Notes: generated by a model from the sequence alone, not told the origin. Counted from the stretch's first letter, positions 19,401 through 30,092 are shown. The stretch is 64,000 bases of DNA from Thereva unica (GCA_949987705.1 OX465282.1:94662070-94726069); one strand, 5' to 3'. Numbers and translations: made by a program.

Positions 19401-21476
19401 CCAATGTCTGTTCCAAGACTCGAGCTTCAAGCTGCTTTACTCGGGGCAAGAGTATCACAAAACATAATGGACCATCATGAAATTAAGGTAAACAGACGAT
19501 ATTTGTGGACTGACTCCCGTACAGTCTTGTCATGGTTAAAAGACAACCCAAGGACCTTTAAGCAATTCGTGATGTTAAGAATAGGAGAGATTTTAGAGCT
19601 GACGCAAATTAGTGAATGGCGATGGGTTCCAACCGAACATAATGTGGCTGACGAGGCTACCAAGTGGAAAAAGGACCCACAATTTAATTCGCAAATGCGT
19701 TGGTTAAACGGGCCATCCTTTCTCATCAAAGGTAAAGACCACTGGCCACAAATGACGAAAACTGAGGATACTGGTGATGTTACCGAGCGGCGTCTTATGA
19801 TGCATGTTGAAGCAGAGGTACCGTTTATTGATACTGCTAGATTCTCCAAATGGGAGGGTTTGGTTAAGACGATGGCGTATGTTAAAAGATTTGTCGAAAA
19901 CGTCAAAGCAAACCACTACCGTAAAGCACCTAGAAAACAAGGATTGCTGACCCATGAAGAGATTATCGCAGCTGTAGAAACCTTGTATAGATTTGCTCAA
20001 CAAGGAGCTTATCAGAAGGAGATAGGACAATTGAAACAAAATGAAAACCGTAATGGAACGATAAGTAGGAGCAGCCCTCTGTACAAATGCTCACCTTACC
20101 TGGATGAGGTAAATATTTTGCGAGTAAGAGGAAGGATCGATAGAGTGAATAACGTAGAGTACGATACGAAGAGACCCATCATTTTACCTCAAGATAATAA
20201 CGTTACGCGGCTATTGGTCGAATCCTACCACCGGAAGTATAAACACGGAAATCATGAGACAGTGATAAATGAGGTTCGAAGGAAATACTTTATTCCGAAG
20301 TTAAGAGTTATTCTTCGTGGCATAGTAAGTAAATGTCAAAAATGCAAAAACAATAGAGCCGTAGCACGAGCACCAGAAATGGCACCCCTTCCGCAAGCTA
20401 GACTGTCACCGTTTATACGACCATTCTCATATGTTGGGATTGATTATTTTGGACCAGTGCATGTAACCCTTGGCCGGAGAAGGGAAAAAAGATGGGGAGT
20501 GCTGCTCACCTGCTTGACGGTAAGAGCGGTGCATCTGGAAGTCGCGTATAATTTAACAACTGACTCTTGTATAATAGCTATACGAAATTTCATAGCACGA
20601 AGAGGAACACCTATAGAAATTTTCTCAGATAATGGCCCAAATTTTCGTGGTGCGGATAGAGAATTGAAAGAATCACTGCAACAGGTAGATAGAAGTCAAA
20701 TACAACAGGAATTTAGTTCTACATTGAAATGGACGTTCATTGTGCCAAGCGCTCCTCATATGGGAGGGAGCTGGGAAAGGCTGGTGTATTCGGTAAAGAA
20801 GGTGTTATACCAGATTGCTGGTAACAAAAGATTCACGGATGAAACGTTACATAGTACGCTCTTGGAAGTGGAAAACATAATAAATTCTAGACCACTAACA
20901 TACGTGCCGTTGGAATCGACAGCTGATGAAGTTTTGACGCCCAATCATTTTTTGCTGGGAAGCTCTAACGGAGACAAGCCTCCAGGAATATTTACTGATC
21001 AAGACTTGATATTGGGAAAAAACTGGCGGATGACGCAACGAATAGCAGACCATTTTTGGAAAAGATGGATAGCTGAATATCTGCCAACACTGACCAGAAG
21101 GACAAAATGGTTCGAGAAAGTCAAGCCGATAGAAATCGGCGATGTGGTCGTTATTGTGGACGACAACGTACCAAGGAACACCTGGAAAAAGGGCATTGTG
21201 GTTGGAGTCGTGAAGAGACCAAATGGGCAAGTAGGCCGGGCAACAGTGAGAACCGCGGAGAACCTTTATGAACGACCAGCCGCGAAACTAGCTGTGTTGG
21301 ACGTTAATCGGTTTGATGGTAGTATTGGTGCACCAGCTCCTACCGAAGCAGTACACCGGGAGGGAGAATGTTGCCGACAGAATGAACTACTGTGTGATCA
21401 ACCTGAAATAGAATTGAGGAAAGCATCACACAAGGCTCGGCAGGACATGTCAAGAAAGAAAACTAAAGTTTTTTAA
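16458..21476 (+). CDS. BEL/Pao gag-pol polyprotein
   Basis: This single 1672-residue frame covers gag (DUF1759-like, LPTFSGRPEEWPIFISAF at about 20) and cysteine/histidine knuckles (about 215-275, with CCLERHHFLKC). The Pao-type aspartic protease follows (LLDEGSSLTLI, about 332). Reverse transcriptase has VRLVWDAAAEV (about 628) and YVDD (about 751). RNase H (HVFVDASEDAYAA) begins at about 943. The integrase zinc region ends CQKCKNN (about 1293). The core has GIDYFGP (about 1325) and FSDNGPNF (about 1388). The C-terminal DUF5641-type module has TRRTKWFEKVKPIEIGDVVV. All catalytic motifs I can check are present. The last 36 codons lie inside the 3' LTR. It was probably longer at the N-terminus, with the PHD finger. 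Confidence 0.95.
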   Translation: MGVTTTQIAARNSVPKDLPTFSGRPEEWPIFISAFEHSTTTCGYSNLENLLRLQKCLRGKALEMVRSQLLLPALVPEIIKTLRMLFGRPELIIKNLIQQIRNQPAPKQERLESIISYALVVKNLSSTIVACGLKAHNNNPLLLDEIVEKLPGSMKLNWAMHSPSLDERNISSFSDWLFTIATAASSVTTNIITTDKGERRREGVLHTHQAKTLEEDNVCCPQCQNRHRLQHCDEFKKLERHNKWQLIKELKLCKCCLERHHFLKCNRSVPCNINGCQSKHHPILHDPKSQQKSVTSAIAYHNDGHEKQSSVLLRIVPVIVQGKERCIETYALLDEGSSLTLIEENLAQSLNLEGEKQTLCLKWTGNHTREESDSKKVSLRISSRNDNAQWYWLKDVRTVKDLRLPEQSVRITNVTKTYPYLKGLPLSSYDRAVPRILIGIDNWKLGIPLRIVDGKWNEPVATKTRLGWTIQGQLTTTGKANNTFTNRQQFSFHACECESLQKLVKGSFALDTLEKQKGPCKLVNKEDDRSLTILQSTLIQANNRYEVGLLWKYDNFSLPNSYNMAVKRLKCLERRAAKDPALLENINQQISNLVQKGYARKISKEETESGLVWYLPTFIVQNPNKPAKVRLVWDAAAEVDGISLNCVLMKGPDQLTDLVHILFGFRQGRIAICGDIREMYHQVRVRPEDQHAQRFLWRDGNRYKDPDIYVMQVLTFGATCSPSIAQYVKNCNASQFLDKYPRAVKAIVDHHYVDDLLDSVDDSEEMVRLVKQIKFIHEKAGFDMRNWKSNSMEVLNSLDERNNSPKDMGKLGGNEQLHLNDDKVLGLWWSPATDVFRFSLKYVKIEKAVLLGEANPTKRQMLRAVMSIFDPLGFLSFFTIYAKIILQDVWRAGIQWDDPLPEELFRRWRRWVLLLPSVQDLQIPRHYFESSPVTTCDDIQLHVFVDASEDAYAAIAYFRFKYGGKISCTLIASKAKVAPIQPMSVPRLELQAALLGARVSQNIMDHHEIKVNRRYLWTDSRTVLSWLKDNPRTFKQFVMLRIGEILELTQISEWRWVPTEHNVADEATKWKKDPQFNSQMRWLNGPSFLIKGKDHWPQMTKTEDTGDVTERRLMMHVEAEVPFIDTARFSKWEGLVKTMAYVKRFVENVKANHYRKAPRKQGLLTHEEIIAAVETLYRFAQQGAYQKEIGQLKQNENRNGTISRSSPLYKCSPYLDEVNILRVRGRIDRVNNVEYDTKRPIILPQDNNVTRLLVESYHRKYKHGNHETVINEVRRKYFIPKLRVILRGIVSKCQKCKNNRAVARAPEMAPLPQARLSPFIRPFSYVGIDYFGPVHVTLGRRREKRWGVLLTCLTVRAVHLEVAYNLTTDSCIIAIRNFIARRGTPIEIFSDNGPNFRGADRELKESLQQVDRSQIQQEFSSTLKWTFIVPSAPHMGGSWERLVYSVKKVLYQIAGNKRFTDETLHSTLLEVENIINSRPLTYVPLESTADEVLTPNHFLLGSSNGDKPPGIFTDQDLILGKNWRMTQRIADHFWKRWIAEYLPTLTRRTKWFEKVKPIEIGDVVVIVDDNVPRNTWKKGIVVGVVKRPNGQVGRATVRTAENLYERPAAKLAVLDVNRFDGSIGAPAPTEAVHREGECCRQNELLCDQPEIELRKASHKARQDMSRKKTKVF
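21357..21368 (+). other. Polypurine tract of the BEL/Pao element
   Basis: GGGAGGGAGAA lies immediately before the 3' LTR, inside the coding frame. The position fits the plus-strand primer. Confidence 0.75.
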
Positions 21477-21617
21477 AGCGTATCGCCGATAATTCATTAA
21501 TTATTAATTTTATAATTATTATTGTATTTTATTTAAATTTTGCAATAAAGTTTAAATAAATTAATAAAATTGATATTGTGTAAAAACGCGAACGACCTTG
21601 AAACTTTAGTGACAACA
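21369..21617 (+). repeat. 3' LTR of the BEL/Pao element (249 bp)
   Basis: This lacks the 40-bp block found in the 5' LTR. The block's edges share AAAA, as expected of a deletion between short repeats. The loss changes the C-terminal residues of gag-pol, which ends within this LTR. Confidence 0.95.
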
Positions 21618-21622
21618 AATGT

Positions 21623-22060
21623 TAAAATCACCTGCAACAATTATATTCTCATGAGGGAGGCTTGAAACAAGGTGGCAGAGATCAACAGCTAGATCAAGAT
21701 TAAAAACATTAGGGGGACAATATACAATGATAACAACACATTTTTCATAAGAAGATTTTATTTCAACGGCTATAAATTCAAATAGTGAGGCACTGGACAT
21801 ACCAATAACTTTAGAGGAAATTGAAGAAGTAACATAAATAGCAACACCACCACCTGGGCGACCAATACGATCATTGCGATGTAATGAAAAATCCGGAAAG
21901 ATTTCCGCAGGGGATTTCGGGTTTCAACCAAGTTTCACTTACTAGAAAAACATATATTCTGGTATGTTCAAACATATACCTCAGCTCATCCTTGTTTTTC
22001 AAACTTCGAGCATTTAAAACGCATATAATTAGTCATATTGGTATGGACTTGGTTCTAAAG
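21623..22060 (-). pseudogene. LINE endonuclease fragment
   Basis: Minus-strand peptides LNARSLKNKDELRYMF, SETWLKPEIP and GRPGGG(V)A(I)Y, then VVIIVYCPPN and VAGDFN, are the order of motifs in the apurinic-type endonuclease of CR1/Jockey-type LINEs. GDFN holds a catalytic aspartate. The frames are shifted. It is the 5' part of the LINE copy whose RT lies at 13560-14380, separated from it by the BEL and Harbinger-like insertions. Confidence 0.85.
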
Positions 22061-24180
22061 ACATAGACGGCAGTTATTGCTACAGCGGAAATCTTTACAC
22101 TAATCCTAGATTTTAATCAGGATAACATAAGCTGATATTTGTTATAAAATTAAAAATAAGAATTAAATTACGCCATGCTTTAAGTTTTGTTTTTCTTACG
22201 TAATTCTGGTGGCTCCAAAGGCTACAAGAAACTATTTCAACTTCGAAAAGGTAAAATATAACTATTCAAATTTACTGTAAGGCATTGATCTTTGAGGGCC
22301 TTAACCATTTCTAAGCTCATGTACATAATTCTGTATATTTGCTTCATAAGAAACGCTGGTTTTTTTCACATAATTTTGTAATCAATTCCTCTAATGAAAT
22401 TTGATTCAAAATGGTTTTGTTATTCCTAAAACAAAACTTTAGTTTCAAACTAATTGCCTGGTAGTGAACCCATGAAAATCCATCTTAAAGCAAAATACCG
22501 AAAAAAAAAATTTAAAAACAAAAACGTCTAAATCTAAACTAAATCCAACTAATGTAAACATTCGAAACCTTAACACAAGTGTAGCATCCCTCGGCAGCAC
22601 TTACCACCCCCCGAAGAATGTTATCTCTATAGAGAACAGCCATAAAATCTCTTCAGCCAAGGACGCTCGAGCGTGACTGATTAAAACCTCGAGTGTCTGT
22701 AAACTCTTCTGTGTAAACAAACATTTAGTGCATGAAATTTAATCTACGAAAATTTCACGAAATTTTCACAATTTTAAAATAAAAATCCTGATTCAGTAAA
22801 CAAGGCTCCTTGCTCAAATAAATGCCCCATCTCATGCTTAAAGGTTCATCAAATGAAATAAAATTGAAAACTTTTGCAACAGTCTGTCAATGACTACAGG
22901 GTATTTGCTAAATGGTAAAAAGTCCTCTTTTGTTGCAGCAAAAAAGGGACGCGGCATTAGCGGCACAAAAAGAAAGGCAGCAAAGAAAGAGTCTAGGAGC
23001 AAAAGTGCAAGAGGCGAGCATATTAAATATTAAGGATTGTGAGCACTAAAGCACCTACATAGTCGCGTCTACTGCGCCTCAGCCTCCCTGGAGTTATTCA
23101 TTTGAGATTAAAAATAACAAATTTCCCCAAACATAAAATATCAGAGCACCTGGTGCCTTCATCTCAAGAATGGTATGTAAATTGCATGAAATAAGTTCGA
23201 ATATGGCATCCAGGCGGAGGAAGCGTGTTGTCACTGTTACTTCACCTGCCTCTTGGGCCTTTATCCTATCCACTTTAAGGACACACAATGTTACCGGGCA
23301 AAGAAGACGGCGAAAACGGTGCACCATCACGACAACAAGAGGAGCGTCGGAGCACCGGAGCAAGTGAGTTACAGCAGCCCTCGAAACAAAATTTAAGAAG
23401 AACAACGGGAGCAACTACTCCATCTTGATACAAGATACGAGCTTGGCAAGGAAGGATAAGAGCCAGGACTCGTTCCTCGAGCGGAGCCAGCACCAGCAGC
23501 CAAGTACATAAAAGGATGACACAAGCCCTGCCACCCTCGGGTAATTTATTTTGCACAGAACACAACATGAACCTAATGTGCAGGTATATCCGAAAATGAT
23601 GAAGCATAATTTGTAGAGTGAATTTCCTTACAAACGCACAACTACTATGCTTGTAGCATTCTGTTTCGGTTGGGCTTCACGTTGGATTTTGCATAACGGC
23701 TAGGGGCGGATTCATCATCATGGCCACTTAAAATGTTGTCCGTCAAAAGTGCCTGGGGTTTTTTAAATTGATGGATTAGACATGTGCGAAATTCGTTACG
23801 GACGGATGTACCTACTACATTTTTATCGAATAATAAGTCAGGCCCTTACTTTTGACTGGATTGAAGCCGTTTTTTGCAGTGATTGGTGCGGAACTTTAAA
23901 AAGGTGAGATTTTCAATAGACGAAGACCACTTTGAGAAGGGCCAATTGACCTTAAAGTGAAGTTTTACTACAAGATCTTTGCATATAAACCTCAATGATG
24001 GTTACAGGCGTGAATTGAAAAGAGTACTCAGATAAAAGCTGATAAGTAAAGAATGCGATAAGTCTAACGAACATTTCGCGACAAAAGGTTTGTATATAAG
24101 TCGAAAAATGGGATGCAAGTAATGAGGAGATTCTCCTCGTGAGGCAGCCCCATTAACCTTTTTTGTAATGATTAGGACAT
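22061..24180. other. Unassigned sequence
   Basis: There are only short frames without recognisable products. The frames at 23094-23607 overlap on both strands and have ordinary composition. I found no inverted or direct repeat pair. Old TE debris is likely, but this is inference. Confidence 0.5.
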
Positions 24181-24189
24181 CGATAGCCA

Positions 24190-24400
24190 CCTCAATTCCA
24201 GTACTTAATTGGCTATTAAATTATCAATTCTATTCTCAGTACGGCTTCAAACCACTAAAGTTCGTGGTTAATGTGTCAGACACAACACCTCAACCAAATT
24301 ATGCATGGATTTGGTGCATCTGGACTGGTTGCTGTGGATATCTTCAAAGCTTTATATCCAACTCCATCAACAGGGGTATTGAACTCAATTGCGAATGACA
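24190..24400 (+). pseudogene. LINE reverse-transcriptase scrap
   Basis: Peptides QYGFKPLK and, one frame over, GLVAVDIFKAL match KYGFRSKRS and GLLTLDIFKAF in the LINE at 44891-45079. This is the RT region carrying the first catalytic aspartate (DIFKAF). It is frameshifted and short. Confidence 0.65.
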
Positions 24401-24539
24401 GAATTGTATCGAATTCAATAGAGCTAAAACAAAGTACGAATAAAGAGCTCGGAAGGTGATAACACCTGATTTGTCATTTCTGTCACAACCCGAGAAGAGA
24501 CACTGCAGACAAACACCCAGCAGATCTGTTAGCAAGTCC

Positions 24540-24880
24540 TAATATCCCCCGTGGTCCACCCTAGGGTACTTCTTCGGAAGGAGCTAATGGGTGACGGGCG
24601 AATGGCGAGCTCTCTGCGCCGTAAAACAGAGTTCTAAGTCGGTTGGGCTGAGGGTTAGCAACCCGATCCTATAAAAAGACCATTGTTACGAATCAACTCA
24701 TGGTACTTTTGTCACAAGAAGATACACAAAGAGAACTGGGTATCGCCCGATGGTAGAACAAGAAATCAGATATAGATCTCGTGGCCGTCAGCCGCAGATG
24801 GAGAACTATTCTGGAGGATGTCAGGAGCTTTAGAGGAGCAGACGCAGGAAGTGACCACCATTCGCCTTAAACAGTGCGGG
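24540..24880 (+). pseudogene. LINE endonuclease C-terminal scrap (WVSPDGRTRNQI type)
   Basis: The peptide WVSPDGRTRNQI is followed, after a one-base shift, by VAVSRRWRTILEDVRSF and then GADAGSDHH. This is the end of an endonuclease, where SDHH contains the catalytic histidine. The style differs from the dominant LINE family here, so it belongs to another LINE type. Confidence 0.75.
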
Positions 24881-26555
24881 CCCTAGCCCTTCAAAAAGGT
24901 AGAGTGAGATTGTCTCTCGGCGTCCTTTGGTCAACGCTTTTACAACATCACATAAATTGGATTTCAGTTTATATTCTGTATATGTAGAATAAGAATAAGA
25001 AATATGTGATTTCAAAATAATTGTTGTTTTTTTAATTTTTGTCTGTCTATTTGTCCGGGCTAATTTTAGAAACGGCTAATCCGATAGCGACAGGACTTGC
25101 ACGGAAGATTTAGTAGTAATAAATATGAATATTTTAGGCTAGTTTTCGCTCCGATTCTACTATCGGCTCAGACCGAAAACTTAACCTGAAGATCGTTGGA
25201 AAGCGAGTCGAAACTGTTTTTATCATTCCAATTATAGGCTTCAAAACTCGGGAGCCGCTAATCGGATTTTAAGGCAACTAGCTAATTTTGCGCTCTGAAC
25301 GGACTAGTGGGTCAGACCGAAATTTGAACCGATAATCAAAGCAGAGTCTGATAGAATGAAAACTTTTTTTATCATTCTAATTGTAGGCCTCAAAGAGTTC
25401 TACCTAAATATCTCAGTTTACCTAAGTGAAGCATGTCCGTACTATAGACAACCCTTTTTTTAGTCAGATTTTCGTGGATAGCGTTACCGTATGTGATCAA
25501 TATTTACTTATTTAAATAGAGGACTTCAATTGGAATGAGAAAAAAGTTTTCACTCTATCATGAATATACTTTTTCCGATTAGGATTTTGAAATGCAGACC
25601 TGCCTCCATTTTTTGACTGCCGCCGCTGGGGCTATGAAGGATTTTTATTGGTTCTAACAGGTTCGTTGTCTTTCTGTGGTTTGATGGGGTTTTGCCAAGC
25701 TATATTTTCTTAGACATATTTTAGGCTCCTTTTTTACTCGGTAAAACAGTTATTTTATTGACAGAGACGGACAAGCCATTATGGGGTGTATATAGCCGAA
25801 GACTAAAGCATTGCGTACTGATTGTGCAAGATATTGTTCTTTCAATAGACGGAAATACTTTTGATTGATGTGTCAGAGATTATATCGAAAAACACAATAA
25901 ACCTAAGTTAAACAAATGAACAAAAAGAAGTCTACCAACGTATCATCAGCGTATCAGTATCAATACGGGTGTAAGTAGTGTCTATTTTTTAGGCGCACCA
26001 CGCAGCACTGGCACTGGCTGGTGCCGATAGGCTCACTAGAACATTTTTTTCTCCAAATATTCCCAAGGACGCCTTAACGGATTAGCATTAAAGTATGAAA
26101 CACACTATATATTAGGAGTCAAATCAGTGTAAGTAGTGTCGCCACGATAAAATCATAGTACACATTTTTAATGTTTTCGATGTTCGTCTCAAGCCGAAAT
26201 GTATTGATTTAAGGGACCCCAAAGGATGAATTTTTGAGTTGACCGCCATATTTTGCAAAATTAACTACCTTTATCAAAATGGGAAAATCTTATAGGCGAA
26301 GTTCTGTATAGGCGCCAAATTTTCCCGGAACTGCAAAATCGACGAGGACGAGTTTGCGAGCGAACGCTAGTCTTAAATAAATAAAAATAACCAAATTTGT
26401 CAAAGTGTACCTTTCATTGCAAAAGGCGCCGTCAAAAGTTTATTTTTTGCTCGCAATTGTTTTTCACGTTTATTTAGGCGCCCCTTGTCTCTTAGCGCCT
26501 AGAGCGACCGCTTAACTCGCTTTACCCTAGAGCCAGCGCACTGGCCTTAAATCGC
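24881..26555. other. Unassigned sequence
   Basis: No gene is visible. Similar short phrases about 240 bp apart (GGCTAATCCGATAGCGACAG and GCCGCTAATCGGATTTTAAG, near 25072 and 25253) hint at an old internal duplication, but they are too diverged to delimit. Confidence 0.45.
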
Positions 26556-26559
26556 CGCA

Positions 26560-26715
26560 ATCAGAAACGTCCAACGCCATGCCGTAAACCGTAGACGGAC
26601 TTGCATATCATGTCCAAAGAATGTATATCAAAAGAAGCCCTGTATCTACTACCAGATGGCAAAAGACCAGTTGGCAAACCACGGTCAAGGTGGGAAGACA
26701 ATGTTAAATAACAGC
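26560..26715 (+). pseudogene. LINE C-terminal scrap (GKRPVGKPRSRWED)
   Basis: The frame reads EALYLLPDGKRPVGKPRSRW followed by EDNVK. This is a common C-terminal signature of endonuclease-bearing LINEs that often use the WVSPDGRTRNQ-type endonuclease. It may be the 3' end of the copy whose 5' scrap is at 24540-24880. Confidence 0.65.
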
Positions 26716-26836
26716 AACAACCTCTTAATATTTCGATCTGAAAAAGTTACTGCCTTTTTGCAACACCAAAAGGTATTTTATACCTAATTTTCAGCGTCAT
26801 AGAAATTTTTTTGTCAAAGAAAAAAATAAAAAAGGG

Positions 26837-27769
26837 TCGTCCATTAATTACGTGAGGGGTTTATGGGGAGGGGGACGAACCGAATCTCTCGTAGGGGAGG
26901 GGGGTTTCGGCAAATATCACGTAATTTTTTTCATCAAGAAACAGTGTAAAATAGCTAGAAAACTAGGTGCTACATGTTTAGGCTAAGAACATAGTGAAGC
27001 AGAGAGCAAAGCACCGATGAAAGCGCAGAGCAAAGCAGCGAAATCAAGAAATTGAATTCCTGTTAACACGCGCATAGTGGAGCATCCTACAGCACTATGC
27101 GCGTGTTAACAGGACTTTACTTTTTTGTTTTCGCCGCTTTGCTCTGCGCTTTTATCGCTGCTTTGCTCTCTGCTTCACTATGTTCTTAGCCTAAAACATG
27201 TTTCTCCACTAAAAACCGCCATCCACCAGCAGGCCAGGTCGGCAGGCACGGCCCGATGAAAGCCGCAATACTCAGTCTGACTGAGGAATGAGGACTAACT
27301 GGAGTAGCCGCTTAACAGGCCATGACATGCAGGTGACGTCATGATTCCGTACAGCACACAGGCAGAGACGACAACAGATTGGTGACTGGAAAAAACCTTT
27401 AAAATAGGCGTACGACCAAATTTGCTGACACAATGGGCAGGCGGCACGGAGAAATTAAATATGTGGGAAATTCTCTGGCAGGCGGCCGGCATCACTTCCT
27501 CTGCACCAATATATTTGCGCCTAAAGACGGCTCCAGACTCATGGCGTGAACAACCGCGATTGAGCGCGAATGCGAGTGTGGGTGGTTTTCGCGCCTAGCT
27601 CGCTCCCTGCTTTAAGGTCCGAGTGAATACAGTGTGAATTTTTGCCGTAAATTCACGGCTCGAAACCAAATAGAAGTTCAGATCTTCAGGCGCAAACTGA
27701 CAATAAATGCACACACATAAAGTTTTTTGACAGTTTTCTTGGACTGCAGACCCCATCCGGGGAGGTGTG
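26837..27769. mobile_element. Left part of a DNA element with GGGTCGTCCATTAATTACG end
   Basis: The end GGGTCGTCCATTAATTACG resembles, inverted, the sequence TAATTTATGGACAGCCTC at 39026-39043. Both are followed inward by G-rich or C-rich stretches and then an ACGT-containing block. This suggests one element split by the Gypsy insertion at 27770-38596. It holds a large hairpin (26973-27201) and no transposase that I can read. Confidence 0.5.
26973..27201. repeat. Hairpin: about 107-bp inverted arms, 13-bp spacer
   Basis: The left arm (26973-27079) and right arm (27093-27201) are inverted copies with a few mismatches clustered near the middle. Both contain AGAGCAAAGC and CGCATAGTG blocks. A transcript would fold into a long hairpin. 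Confidence 0.85.
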
Positions 27770-30079
27770 TGTTATATTATGTTTTTCGTTATTTATTGTA
27801 CAACTTGCTATATTTTTAAACTCACCGGGTTTTGTTGTTTCGGTAAAACACACTTTAGTTTTTGGTTAGTCCCTTAACTGATTTTCTTTTTTATTATCCC
27901 AATCTCAATTGTTATACACTCACTCAAAAACATTTTTTTTTTTTTTGTGTATATTTAAATTTTATTCTTCAATTTCTTAAACGCTTATGTTTAAATAAAA
28001 GTATGGGTCCTTTTTTAACTTCAATAGTAGTTCCTTACATTTACTATTTTTATTAAACCTCCTGCACAATATTTTCTTTCTTTCAACTATTCTTCTTTTA
28101 ACTTCCACAATCTATTTTCTTACGTTAACTATTTTTATTAAACATCCTGCACAATATTTTCTTTCTTTCAACTATTCTTCTTTTAACTTCCACAATCTAT
28201 TTTCTTACGTTAACTATTTTTATTAAACATCTTGCACAATATTTTCTTTCTTTCAACTATTCTTCTTTTAGCTTCCACAATCTATTTTCTTTCATTAACT
28301 ATTTTTAGTAAACCTCTTGCACGATATTTTCTTTCTTTCAACTATTCTTCTTTTAACTTCCACAATCTATTTTCTTACGTTAACTATTTTTATTAAACAT
28401 CCTGCACAATATTTTCTTTCTTTCAACTATTCTTCTTTTAACTTCCACAATATATTTTCTTACGTTAACTATTTTTAGTAAACATCTTGCACAATATTTT
28501 CTTTCTTTCAACTATTCTTCTTTTAGCTTCCACAATCTATTTTCTTTCATTAACTATTTTTAGTAAACCTCTTGCACGATATTTTCTTTCTTTCAACTAT
28601 TCTTCTTTTAACTTCCACAATCTATTTTCTTACGTTAACTATTTTTATTAAACATCCTGCACAATATTTTCTTTCTTTCAACTATTCTTCTTTTAACTTC
28701 CACAATCTATTTTCTTACGTTAACTATTTTTATTAAACATCTTGCACAATATTTTCTTTCTTTCAACTATTCTTCTTTTAGCTTCCACAATCTATTTTCT
28801 TTCATTAACTATTTTTAGTAAACCTCTTGCACGATATTTTCTTTCTTTCAACTATTCTTCTTTTAACTTCCACAATCTATTTTCTTACGTTAACTATTTT
28901 TATTAAACATCTTGCACAATATTTTCTTTCTTTCAACTATTCTTCTTTTAGCTTCCACAATCTATTTTCTTTCATTAACTATTTTTAGTAAACCTCTTGC
29001 ACGATATTTTCTTTCTTTCAACTATTCTTCTTTTAACTTCCACAATCTATTTTCTTACGTTAACTATTTTTATTAAACATCCTGCACAATATTTTCTTTC
29101 TTTCAACTATTCTTCTTTTAACTTCCACAATATATTTTCTTACGTTAACTATTTTTAGTAAACCTCTTGCACGATATTTTCTTTCTTTCAACTATTCTTC
29201 TTTTAACTTCCACAATCTATTTTCTTACGTTAACTATTTTTATTGAACATCCTGCACAATATTTTCTTTCTTTCAACTATTCTTCTTTTAACTTCCACAA
29301 TCTATTTTCTTACGTTAACTATTTTTATTAAACATCCTGCACAATATTTTCTTTCTTTCAACTATTCTTCTGTTAACTTCCACAATCTATTTTCTTACAT
29401 TACGGCCGCCGGTAATGGTACAAAAAAACTAGAACTTATCCACCGCCGCCAAAACAACACTCTTTTAATCCCGCACCGCCGCAGGTAAAGATTCAGACAA
29501 CACTTAATTGCTTATCGGACGCGCCCGCCGCGGTCGAAGGTTTAGACAACACTTGATTACTTTAAAGTTTCACCCGCCGGTGGTGGCATGGAAAATTGTC
29601 CACCGGCTGGGAAAAACGCGCCCTTGAACTTTTTCCCACCTGCGCAACTTGCTTACCGCGCGTTTCTCACGCGGCGCATTGCAAGTTGCGCTTAATTATT
29701 GTTGGGTGGGTCAAATTACTTTCAAGAAAGTCAAAGTCAAGATCACTGTTTGCCAGAAAAGCTTGGGAAGGGTGCAAAGGTAATTGCGCACCTTGCAAAT
29801 CTCACAAAATGCGCGCGGATTAGGTTACGTCTGGAACATTTGTTGAAGTGGAATTTTGTACGTTGAAGATTTGTCCGTTAAGGAATTTTGTACATTTGAA
29901 AATGGAAACAAGATCATAATTTTCCGTTTAGGATTTGTTGTTCGCAGGGAGCTCATATTGCATCAAACTCATTAACTGCGAATTTGATGTAAAAGGCTCC
30001 CTGTATGAAAGTATATGGGAATTTGTCTAAGGGCTCCGTTTTTCACCGAGAGAGACCCTTACAAATTCTGTATGTAACA
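27770..30079 (-). repeat. 3' LTR (2310 bp) of the large Gypsy element
   Basis: This LTR contains 16 tandem 85-bp units (about 28040-29400). A GC-rich segment beginning at about 29401 (ACGGCCGCCGGTAATGG) follows and ends at TGTAACA. Frames inside it (29243-29488, 29596-29823) are repeated in the other LTR and are not genes. Confidence 0.95.
28040..29400. repeat. 85-bp tandem array, 16 units
   Basis: The word GCACAAT or GCACGAT recurs every 85 bp from 28064 to 29339. Units fall into variants marked by CCTG, CTTGCACA and CTTGCACG starts and by TACGTT or TTCATT ends. The strand shown is pyrimidine-rich (TTTTCTTTCTTTC). Confidence 0.97.
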
Positions 30080-30092
30080 TTCCTTCCCCCCT
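30080..30092 (-). other. Polypurine tract of the large Gypsy element
   Basis: The minus strand reads AGGGGGGAAGGAA directly before the 3' LTR. Confidence 0.8.

Larger units (their letters stand above)
15754..21617 (+). mobile_element. BEL/Pao LTR retrotransposon, nearly intact
   Basis: LTRs 15754-16042 and 21369-21617 begin TGTTGCCGACAG and end GTGACAACA. They are flanked by the 5-bp duplication AATGT (15749-15753 and 21618-21622). The interior has a PHD-finger frame and one 1672-codon gag-pol frame in BEL/Pao order. The LTRs differ by a 40-bp block and at least one base (CATCACTCAAGG against CATCACACAAGG). A G-rich purine tract precedes the 3' LTR. I could not match the sequence after the 5' LTR to a tRNA. 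The element interrupts a LINE. Confidence 0.97.

Noticed and set aside
23094..23607. Overlapping frames on both strands
   Set aside because: I could not link them to any family. Frame length alone in a less AT-rich patch is weak evidence.
28040..29400. CRISPR-like array
   Set aside because: The 85-bp units are contiguous without unique spacers, lie in an LTR, and the context is eukaryotic.
29243..29823. Small proteins at 29243-29488 and 29596-29823, repeated at 37760-38005 and 38113-38340
   Set aside because: They lie in the two LTRs of one element, and the duplicates are explained by the LTRs. The first is largely translated tandem array.
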